In this document: piece by piece, positions 26,426 to 35,213 of the stretch | Numbering within the stretch: the first letter of the stretch is position 1 | Layout of the letters: each line of letters opens with the position of its first letter | NCBI RefSeq assembly: GCF_905220415.1 | Contig: NC_059552.1 | Span: 4,045,001 to 4,109,000, forward strand | DNA length: 64,000 bases | DNA from: Colias croceus | Taxonomy: Eukaryota > Arthropoda > Insecta > Lepidoptera > Pieridae | Direction of reading: 5' to 3' | The notes under the pieces: model-generated | Database searches by the model: none | What the model was told of the DNA's origin: nothing | Seen by the model: the letters and a program-made list of their open reading frames with translations, nothing else | Translations under genes and position numbers: made by a program

Positions 26426-27449
26426 GGGGCCATCCATAAAGTACGTCACACGTAAAGAGGGGGGGAGGGGGTCGACAAAGTGTGACATGGTGTGACAAGG
26501 GGTGGGAGGGGTCCTAAGTTTCGTGACATCACATTTCAAAATCTACAGGTACTAATCGCGTAATTTGAAATATAAATTAATCTAAAAAATATGTCCAACT
26601 CTATCTTTAGGGCAATACGAGTTAAATTGTTTTGCAGACAATTTATATATTTTATTCATTAGTTTATTTTTTTGTTACTGTTTCAAAAGTCCATTGAAAT
26701 GTTACATTTTTTAGGCCAAATCTTAAGTTTTTTAGAGGACGCAATTTTATTTTTTGGATGTGTAAAACCCTAGCTACTGACGTAATTAAAAAATGTTGTA
26801 AATAAAAACTGTTCCTCGAAAAACAATCTACAAAAATTGTCTGATATAATTTCTTCCTAAAATGATAAAAAAAAATTATCTAAAAATATAAATATCTCTT
26901 CAATAAATTAATTCAATAAATTTCTGAACATTTTCGCTTACTTATAATTTTTTTATTTATAGTTCTACGATAAAAAATTACTGGACTAAAGTTGTAGAGA
27001 ATTTAATTTGCAACAAATAATGCTTACAATGTTATTTTTATCAGATAAATAGTTTAAGAGATATATCGTAAAAACCATATCAACCGCTATTTTCAAGATG
27101 GCGGCCGCGGAACAAGGGTGGCGACCCCACAAACTTAGCGATAGCTTCACACTGACCCCCCCTACACATCAAAAAAATAAAATTGCGTCCTCTAAAAAAT
27201 GCGAACCCAAATGTAACTTTTCAATGGACTAATTATGTTGATTTAATAAAAAAAGTACTTTATTTAAATGGAAATCAAACTATTTTGAAACTGCTGTTTT
27301 AATTTAATAATTTTTCGATGTTAAATTGCGAAACATGTGACGTCACACTAGGGAGGGGGGGGTCTTAGAAATGTGACCACCTGTGACAAGGACGGGGGGG
27401 GTGCTCAAAAACTCATGAAATTAGTGTGACGTACTTTATGGATGGCCCC
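26426..27449. mobile_element. Long-TIR DNA transposon, possibly PIF/Harbinger-like
   Basis: The 1024-bp element ends in GGGGCCATCCATAAAGTACG and its reverse complement, followed by G-rich subterminal runs. TAA lies directly outside both ends (26423-26425 and 27450-27452), a 3-bp target duplication. Further in, AATTGCGTCCTCTAAAAAA-type blocks are also inverted, so imperfect arms reach several hundred bases. No transposase is encoded. A 3-bp TAA duplication suggests PIF/Harbinger; this is inference. Confidence 0.7.
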
Positions 27450-27656
27450 TAAGGGAAATATAAATTGTATGTTTTGTTACCGGTAATTGTAAATAAGGAA
27501 AAACGTCGTAAACCATCTGATGATAGAAATGGTTTTAAACTATCACCAAAATTCAAGTTGATTATTTTGGTGTTTTAACTTGTAAAATATACCAACTGGA
27601 TCGAAATGGTACAACTACTAGCATGCCCTGCTAATCGTCGGTGTATCGCCCTCTGT

Positions 27657-27662
27657 TTTATT
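27657..27662 (-). terminator. Poly(A) signal of the nested minus-strand gene
   Basis: AATAAA on the minus strand, 86 nt beyond the stop codon at 27750-27748. Confidence 0.5.
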
Positions 27663-27747
27663 TATAAAGCTTTCAGAGTGTTAGCATTCCCCAAATGAAT
27701 CATAAAGAAATACCCAGTTTTGTTTTCCTTACATTTGAACATGCCCA

Positions 27748-27990
27748 CTAACTATATGTCAATTTAGTATGCAAATATTTTGGAAATGTGTTCATGTGAA
27801 CAGATTGTTCCGTGCTACATATTAATAACGCATTTTCTCCATATGCTGCAAGTTTATTACTTGTGCATAGCGAGGCCTGATAGGTACTAATTTTAGTGGG
27901 CGTTTTGCCAGATCCTCGATGTAGGCATGGATTTAATAAAGCGCCCATGACTGTATTTCGACATACAATACCAACGAGATAAATGCGGGC
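27748..27990 (-). CDS. Nested gene, last coding exon
   Basis: Acceptor CGCATTACAG ends at 27991, with a pyrimidine-rich stretch before it. The exon opens in phase 0 and reads 80 codons to TAG. It begins ARIYLVGIVCRNTVMGALLN and later reads HRGSGKTPTKISTYQASLC. The previous exon also ends in phase 0. GSGKT resembles a P-loop fragment, but without the usual GxxxxGK spacing I do not call a nucleotide-binding site. The last 40 residues are less coding-like, so an earlier donor cannot be excluded. Confidence 0.55.
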   Translation of the reverse strand, partial: ARIYLVGIVCRNTVMGALLNPCLHRGSGKTPTKISTYQASLCTSNKLAAYGENALLICSTEQSVHMNTFPKYLHTKLTYS

Positions 27991-28075
27991 CTGTAATGCG
28001 ATATTGTGAAAGCAGTACAAAGAAATATGAGTTCTAAACGCAATAGGATTACGGTAAAGAATTATATTACCTTAC

Positions 28076-28188
28076 GAAACCTCCGAGTGGAGAAAAGGCT
28101 TTATCATTCAATGGCACCAGCAGCGGCGAGGCCTTTAGCCCTTGTGGCATCTTGATAAAGTATTTCACGCTGCCCGGTATCAGAATAC
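28076..28188 (-). CDS. Nested gene, internal exon
   Basis: Acceptor ACATAAACAG and donor GTAAGG bound a 113-nt exon. With one base carried in (G+GT = Gly) it reads 37 codons without a stop and ends in phase 0. It begins ILIPGSVKYFIKMPQGLKAS and ends LNDKAFSPLGGF. Joined to the previous exon it reads RYDAN-G-ILIPGSVKYF. The alternating hydrophobic pattern suggests beta strands, loosely like ASH/MSP-type domains of ciliary proteins. That comparison is weak. Confidence 0.7.
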
Positions 28189-28688
28189 CTGTTTATGTGT
28201 GATAGAATTGAGAACTGTGTCGAAATACTTAAGAATAATGCAAGATTTTCCCTATCATAAGAAACGTGTGGGGTATTGCTCTAAACTCTAAAGTCTAAAC
28301 TCTATCATTCTGTCCTGATATCAAGTCATCTACTGGCTGAAGAGTAATAATTATTCGTATATTTATTTTATACTAAATAAATAGTTTCAGTATACGTAAC
28401 AGTCGCTTTCACATTTGTATTGCTGTATCGTTGGCTGTATCGGTATCACAATCAACAGATTGGAAATAAATGACGATCGGTTTATTCAGTAAAAAAGGTT
28501 AAACAATTGAGGTGTCCTCCGTGATTTGCTTTATCAAACAATGGATCAACTTGTACATAACACTATAAAATTCATAATTGAAAAAAAAAATTGAATTCTG
28601 AATTTATCTCGGCAAAATCAGAAGTTACTAATTATTTCGATTTTATTAAAAGAATGCAAGATAAAGAAATTCATTAAATTGTCCTTAC

Positions 28689-28770
28689 CATTGGCATCAT
28701 ATCTATACTTTCTCAATAATGACTGCACGTTCGGATTGTGTATATTGGATAGAACGACGATGGAGCATGG
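28689..28770 (-). CDS. Nested gene, internal exon
   Basis: Acceptor AATTCACAG and donor GTAAGG bound 82 nt. Read in phase 0 it gives 27 codons (PCSIVVLSNIHNPNVQSLLR, then KYRYDAN) and leaves one base, G. The 29252 exon ends in phase 0 and the 28188 exon needs exactly one carried base, so this exon is required to join them. Without it the next exon would hit a stop after two codons. Confidence 0.7.
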
Positions 28771-29251
28771 CTGTGAATTAGAGATCAATCAATCGATATA
28801 ATTAGCTAAGTAACTAGATAATTAGATATTATGTGGAATCACGATCAGAAGGTCAGGCTTTAATGCTTTAAATGCACGACAATATTTGCATAGAACTCGT
28901 TTCTTTTAATGGCAATACGGTCATGGAAAGATTACAAGAACTGGGCCGCCGTATATGTATGGTATTATCCAATTCTATAAAAAGTCATCTTTATTTAAAT
29001 AATTAATAGTAACTATTGGCAAATAAAAAAAAATGTTGTACACATTTAATTACCAAATGCTTAACAGCAAACTGATGAAAGATGGAAGGTTTAAGGATAA
29101 TCTCTGATCAAAGTTCAGTTTATTCAGAAATGAGTAACAGAAGACATAACTAGACGGATTACCATTTGGATCGATCTGCTTGATCGATTTGAAATCGGCA
29201 AACATTACATGAATCGGTATATACACACCAAATTGCACCGAGCACGATTAC

Positions 29252-29455
29252 CTTTTTGACTTTTTCTTCAGCCTTTTTCTCTGTTTCTGGCTCGAAGTGT
29301 CTGTCTTGATCATCGTACTGTTTGAATGCCGGTAATTTATCTTGTGAATTCTCATTATAACCATCAACCGGGATCGAAAGTAGTTCTTGATCAATCATAG
29401 GTTCTTCTGTGACGTACCTGGCTAATATTATTCCCTGAAATTTACAGTTATTCAT
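29252..29455 (-). CDS. Nested gene, exon with possible start codon
   Basis: Donor GTAATC follows 29252. Upstream there are two readings: an acceptor AAATTTCAG giving an exon start at 29434 (phase 0), or an in-frame ATG at 29455 (MNNCKFQ). From 29434 it encodes 61 residues: GIILARYVTEEPMIDQELLS, then a charged Glu/Lys-rich end (ETEKKAEEKVKK). With the ATG the four-exon protein is about 213 aa. If the acceptor is used, more exons lie upstream, and the blocks at 30165 and 31234 are candidates. I do not recognise the family. The gene lies antisense inside an intron of the GRAM-domain gene. Confidence 0.65.
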
Positions 29456-30058
29456 AGATGAATGTTCGTAGATACATTTTACACAACAATAAACAAATCG
29501 TTATAAATTCATAGGCTAACAGATTTTGTTATTAAGGCAATTTGCGTGTGTCCAAACAAAACATTTCATTATCGCTTCGTTAAAAGAAAATTAAGCCGCC
29601 TACACGATAACGAAATTGAAGTGAGGATATTATTAAACGAATTAATTGAATGCCAGTTTATTGCTTTTGTTATTTAAGCGGAGGTAAGAACCACTTACAA
29701 TACCTAAACAAAGCAATTTCTGTATTCAAATGGATAATTGTTTGTTGCTTTATTTTTGGATAAGAGAATTTTCTTTAGTTAAGGTATTGACGTAAATATG
29801 GTGAAATTAAGTCTTTAGGTATCTATGTATGTTTAGATAACGTATTATTTGAATGAGTAAAAGTCGTAAAAAATATAATAATAAATGTGAGCTCACGCTC
29901 TCCACCAGTAGAATATTAACAAAGGCTATAAAGATCCCACTTCGCATTGTGAACCAAACGAGACCACTTCCTGAACTGAAATGACTCTATACATCAAGTG
30001 ACTTCTATATTTTATAAACACAGAGTCCAATAACTCTAAATTGAAGTACATATTTCAC

Positions 30059-30165
30059 AAAACATTCCTATGAAGTTGTGTTGAAAAACAACATTTGTTT
30101 AATTTTAAAAGCAGAGCAGTGAGAAGCATTCGTTCCCAATCCTCGTGTGGTGTCAGACTCTTTAG
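30059..30165 (-). CDS. Candidate upstream exon of the nested gene
   Basis: After a CACAACATAG acceptor the block reads LKSLTPHEDWERMLLTALLL, then KLNKCC, for 35 codons in phase 0. GTGAAA is a possible donor. The composition looks coding. I could not find a clean exon taking its phase-2 end to the phase-0 start at 29434, so its place in the gene is open. Confidence 0.35.
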
Positions 30166-31111
30166 CTATGTTGTGTATAATGTTTATAAGTTCTCCTATA
30201 TGTATTTTCGATCATAAAAATTACGACGTAAATATATTATCGTTGATGTAGACCGTGAGTATTGAACAAAACGTTTTAAATATGTAATGTTTCAAAGTGC
30301 TTCCCTTAGCAAAATTAAAAGAAGAAAGATATAAGATAATATTTATATTATATCTAGCGCCCACATTTCTGTTTTACAAGGAATTACCTGACTTTAACAT
30401 CTACCACTATGTTTAGATTTAATCCGTTAACCATAATATTACATTTAATCTAATAAATATCTAAAAATATAATGCTAGTGGCAGCGCGTAGGTGTTGAGG
30501 TGTGATAGGCTGCTGACTCATGAAAGTTAATAATGGGAAAGCCAACATTAGTTACTAATTTTATCAAAAACATGATGTCATTTGTCTGTGTTTTTTAGTT
30601 AATGTCATTTTTTTCTACCTCATCAGTGTGCGCTTTATGTTGATTGCCAATGTCTAAAATGTCTGAGAATGTGATAATTAGTTTTGTTCACACTATATTC
30701 GTTACAACTAAAATACATAATATTACATTTATCACCTCCGTAAACACTTCAAGCAGTTACGCGTATCGATTGTCTTAGTTTTGGTTGGTGTTATGAAATA
30801 GATAGGCGTATCAAAATAAGTACATAGAAGTATTGAAATTGGTTTAAGAAAACAAAGTTTTGACCGAATTATCCGTCGGCTTTTTATACGATGTTCCAAA
30901 TGGTACCGAATCGGTTACGCGGTTTCGTCTTAGCAACGGTGGAGTATTTTTGTCTCGGCTCGCGAAGTAGGGTAAGGTTCGTATAAAACTACTACAGTGA
31001 ACGCAGATACGGACATATAAAAGCACAGTTAAGTAGAGAAGTAAACAATTCGGTGAAACAATGATGGTAGACAGACGGGCGCCTGGACGAATTGCGTAGT
31101 TTATTTTAATG

Positions 31112-31234
31112 TTAGTTTTTATTGCCCATCTCTGGTCGCGGAGGAAATGTTACTGGTTGTGATTTGGCATTTACATATTTTAATCTTACATGCTCGTTAC
31201 GGTGGTTTGGTATCGTTACTACACGTGACTTGTC
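31112..31234 (-). CDS. Candidate exon on the minus strand, 40 codons to a stop
   Basis: After ATGTATTGTAG the frame reads DKSRVVTIPNHRNEH. It can then either continue (VRLKYVNAKSQPVTFPPRPE) to a TAA at 31114-31112, with AATAAA-like sequence shortly after, or splice at a good donor GTAAGA at 31189. The second choice gives a 45-nt exon of phase 0-0, matching the block at 30165. It is either the end of one small gene or an early exon of the nested gene. Confidence 0.4.
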   Translation of the reverse strand, partial: DKSRVVTIPNHRNEHVRLKYVNAKSQPVTFPPRPEMGNKN

Positions 31235-33679
31235 CTACAATACATAAATTATTCGAAAAATTTTATTTGAAAACTAATTTATCTACTTCATTCCAGATTT
31301 AGATGAACGTGTTATGCTAACCGTGTTTCTGAAACCAATTTATCTTACTATGATCTACTAAAAACCATTAGCTCTTTATCCGATAGCCTTCATCCAATTT
31401 AACAGTTTCAAGTACTTGCTGTCTATATATACTTTATTATTTATTTTTATCAACTAGGTAACTCACGCTTTCTTTCTGATTTCAAGATATAATTTTGAAT
31501 ATCAAACATAATCTTATCTAGTGACTAAAAATTATTTTCAAAACTACATTATGATGAAATAGTCGTTGTTTTTTAAACACATATTTATGCTATGCTGTTT
31601 TATTAATTGCATATTTTCAAAACAATACTACACATTGTCCAAAAAATCTTAGGCACTTAAAGTACTATATTCCGTTAGCTCTTTCATTTCTCTTATCATC
31701 TATACCTTTATCTTGAACCTTATTCATGAAGCTTTTGATTTATTCATGATGAGTCTTAAATCAGAATAATTATACTAAACGATGTTGATAACCCTGCTTG
31801 TTTTGGTATTTATTAATTGAGATCCAGGTCAACAAATAAGGAGCCTTATTTCGAGGCTAAGTAGGAGGAATTATTGATGCGTATTTTACACAAGATTTTC
31901 TATTACTCTGGCTTATACTCTGGTATTAGTCTATGTTGTCTTGGCAACCATAGAAGCAATCAATACGTGTAGGGTTGTCGAGCTACCATATAATTTTAAA
32001 ACGCTGTTATTATATTTTGCGATGCTTAGTCAATTCATTAAATTAAGGGCGATCTATTTATATTATATAATTGAGATATGATCCCTTAAAACTCGTGTAA
32101 CTAACTTACATTCTTCGCGATTTTATCGGGCCATGGCGCATTTGCTATAAACATTTAATTGTATATGTAAAATTATATACTCTACATTTATAATATCATC
32201 CTTATTAACTCGGAATGACCTTCCGTATTTATACAGTCGGTGTATCATTACTGTTGCAATTATAAACTCCAATTAGATATTATAACATGTTATTGTTGAC
32301 GATATTCCTGTCCTGTCATAAAGTATAAAATATACTGCAACTATTTTGAAAGGGATATTTCCAGGATTTTGTTTATCAATTGGTTTAGTACTATTGTTAT
32401 ATTGAGTTAGACTGCTGTGTACCATTGCTGGGCAAAGGAGGCGTAGGCTTTGAAACTGTGGAGTGTACTATAATTATCTTAAATTACCCTGATTATATCT
32501 TATACTACCTACCTTAATCATGGTAATTATAAGTACTTACAAAAAGAAAGTGCAACTCATGCGGATACAAACATGTTCAATGTAGTTTCGAATATTTTCG
32601 CTTTTAAGTTTTACACTCCCTTCTCTTGATTGGACAATGTGCAATTTATTATTTATTTTTAGATATCCTTCGTTTCTAATGTAAATAAAGACATATTAAA
32701 CTAATACATCATATTTAGAGTTTAGCTAGGTATAGGAAATTTTAATTACAATCGAACATAGAATACGGTTTCTCTAGAAAATTTTTTTCATTATAATTAT
32801 TATAATATTGCCTTTTATGATACATAAAATTAAGGGCTACGCTTTCCTTGAATATAGCGCTATTATACTTCCAAGTGAAAATCTTTATAAGGAATCTCTT
32901 CTAATGAAATTGTCAATTCTAAGAAGCGAAATTAATTTGTGTTCTTATCAAATCAAATTTCCTATTTGTGTGCGTAAATACGGGCTGGAATTTTGTAATA
33001 GCACCTGAAAGGAACTATAGTGGATAAAAAATGTTTAAAGGAAACATTCCATTATTATTGAAAACTAAGAAAACTGCTTTCTATATTAGGGCCTTTCACT
33101 ACTCTAGATAGTGTTAGGCAGGATATAAATAGCAATTATATAGGTAATCTGTAGGGAGTTAGATTTGTAGTGACGCGGACGGTAACTATAAAATACAATT
33201 AACCGATCGTTACCCAAACCTTCAATTGACGTAGATTTTATCGCGACTTGTTGAACATTAAACAGCTGGTGTTTCAATGTTTTGTATCAAGAGTTTATAT
33301 TAGCAAATATAAATGTCTTTACTGGACTATCATTAAATAGTGGTGAATTTCAAATTAAAAAATGGAACCTTTGAAGTGATTGAACGTCCCATGATCGTCC
33401 ACATTATAGGCCTTTGATGTACCTACTATTAACCTTTTCGGTTTTCCTTTTTCTTTCTTATTCAACTATATTTCATTTCATAATGATAAACAGTATGATC
33501 TATCTATGGTTTTAATGCCAGTTATGTCCTTAATCGTTTTATACGTAATGTCTCCAATATTTACGTGTTTATGATAAAAAATAATTTATTTCTTATAGGT
33601 ACTTAGCGCTCGAGAAAAAACAGAATCGCGGTTTAATGAATAGATGATGTAGAAATTTAACGTTTTTATGTTTACTTTA
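31235..33679. other. Intron DNA
   Basis: Apart from the X-box at 31935 and a short SINE-like scrap near 32420-32460 (ACCATTGCTGGGCAAAGG), I see nothing assignable. The ORF at 32808-33008 has no supporting splice or start context. Confidence 0.5.
31935..31948 (-). promoter_or_regulatory. Perfect RFX X-box match
   Basis: GTTGTCTTGGCAAC fits RYYNYY-N1-3-RRNRAC on both strands with a 2-base spacer. RFX factors use this motif in front of ciliary genes. It lies about 700 bases upstream of the minus-strand block at 31234. Confidence 0.45.
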
Positions 33680-33916
33680 TCCATACTAATATTATAAATG
33701 CGAAAGTAACTCTGTCTGTCTGTCTGTTACTCAATCACGCCTAAACTACTGAACCAATTTTCATGAAATTTGGTATGGAGATATTTTGATACCCGAGAAA
33801 TGACATAGGCTTCTTTTTATCCCGAGAAAATGACGCAATCCCGGAAATCCCACGGGAACGGGAACTGCGGGTTTTTCTTTGACTGCGCGGGCGAAGCCGC
33901 GGGCAAAAACCTAGTA
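33680..33916 (+). repeat. Lep1/Helitron-like repeat copy (GTCT subtype)
   Basis: Starts CCATACTAATATTATAAATG, carries GTCTGTCTGTCTGT, then GGGAACGGGAACTGCGGG and ends in CCTAGT. Close relative of 14496-14715. Confidence 0.7.
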
Positions 33917-34454
33917 AAAAATAAAGTAGAAATTAGTGAATAAGTGTCTAGATATATCATCTACACACCCAATACCCTCTGTTGGTTTAACTTGTTTTAC
34001 TCTAACCAAAATCTTAACTTCTGCCATAATTTCTTACTGTACCTTATAATATTTGTATACGTAATGTTATTAATTAGAACTTTTCACATGATCTCAAAAT
34101 ATGAGGCAGCGCTTCGTTTTGTGTATGTTCTTCCTTATAGGACTTAAACTTTTTGGCAACCAATTTAATTAAAGTCGGTAAAACAAGATTAAAAATTAAG
34201 TGTCGGTATGTGGTCGTTAGCTATGGTTGATTAAAATCTTAATTAATGGTGTTTTGAACATCAGAATATTTAAATTAATAATTTATACACTTTTTCCTGA
34301 ATCGTAAATACGCAATAATGTTTTTATAACATGTTTAATTATTAATAATTAAAATTAATTAGGTACAAAGGGTACAACTTATATACCATAGAAATTACTT
34401 TGTGCAGAAATTTTTACTAATTTAACTGTCTTGGTACCTACCTATTTGACGACG

Positions 34455-34740
34455 ATTATTGGACGACGCGGTTGGCGCAGTGGTAAAGTAACTGCCTACT
34501 GAGCCGACGGTCCCGGGTTCGATCCCCGGTCAGGGAAAATATTTGTGTGATGAACTCAATTATTTGTTCTTGGGTCTGGGTGTTATTATCTATATATGTA
34601 TTTATTAAATATTATATTTATCGTCGCCTAGTACCCACAACACAAGCCTTAATTGAGCTTACTGTGGGACTAGGTCGATTTGTGTAATAATGTCCTATAA
34701 TATTTATTTATTTATTTATATTTATTTATATTTAAATAGT
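34455..34740 (+). mobile_element. tRNA-derived SINE
   Basis: Polymerase III A box TGGCGCAGTGG (34473-34483) and B box GGTTCGATCCC (34516-34526) are 32 bases apart. A tRNA-unrelated body and a TATTTATTTATATTTATT tail follow. No tRNA cloverleaf can be completed. Confidence 0.75.
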
Positions 34741-34804
34741 TGTAATGATAAAGCGAATTCACTCTTCTAAAATGAATTTCACAAATAAACACTCGGCTAA
34801 TGTA

Positions 34805-35102
34805 TGCTCAGTATGATGAATCCCAAGATTTTTAACCAATTTGAAAATATTCTCTACCCGCATAAAGAGTAATTCAATTTTCACCTACCTGCACTCCTTA
34901 CAAGTGTGTAACTACCCTCAAAACTTCCCATCTATTTTATGCTTTTCTTGCAGTATGATGAATAATGATCCATCCCAAGATTATTCACAAATTGGAAAAT
35001 ATTATCAACCCAAATAAAGAGGAATACATCTTCTATCTGGTCTTCATTGCTAGTGTGCAACTACCCTACGAATTTCTCAGCTAATAGTTTCTCTTCTTGC
35101 AG
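34805..35102 (+). repeat. Tandem duplication of the 3' splice-site region of exon 35103
   Basis: Two diverged units of about 150 bases each begin AGTATGATGAAT..CCCAAGAT, contain GTGTG/GTGC-CAACTACCCT, and end in a pyrimidine run plus TTCTTGCAG. The first unit's acceptor ends near 34952 and the second's at 35102, which is the true exon border. Confidence 0.7.
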
Positions 35103-35213
35103 GTCGACCGGCAACTTCGCGTCGGGCGCGGGTGGCGGGGTCGGGGCGCCGCGCTCCGCCCCCGCCACCCCGCTACAGCTTGAGCCGCAGGCAAGGGCCA
35201 GCAAACACGATAA
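35103..35213 (+). CDS. GRAM-domain gene, cassette exon
   Basis: Acceptor TTCTTGCAG and donor GTGAGT bound a 111-nt exon of phase 2-2, so skipping keeps the frame. It encodes a disordered-looking peptide rich in Gly, Ala and Pro (STGNFASGAGGGVGAPRSAP) that ends in QARASKHDK. It can join exons A, B or 5820 upstream and 44178 downstream. First exons 40410 and 42875 lie downstream of it, so those isoforms lack it. Confidence 0.75.

Noticed and set aside
29881..29970. Minus-strand exon after TTCAGTTCAG linking 30059 to 29434
   Set aside because: One reading stops early and the other needs a weak GTGGAG donor; neither is convincing.
30844..31026. Minus-strand ORF reading RTLPYFASRDKNTPPLLRRN, and a plus-strand ATG at 30891 with a GTAAGG donor
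   Set aside because: The minus reading needs phase 2 and has no fitting donor. The plus reading ends in phase 0 and cannot join the GRAM-domain exons.
31370..31431. Minus-strand QVLETVKLDEGYRIKS block after an AGACAG acceptor
   Set aside because: Only 16 codons, then a stop; upstream first-exon candidates do not match its phase.
34470..34530. tRNA gene
   Set aside because: A and B boxes are present but no cloverleaf or acceptor stem; it is the head of a SINE.
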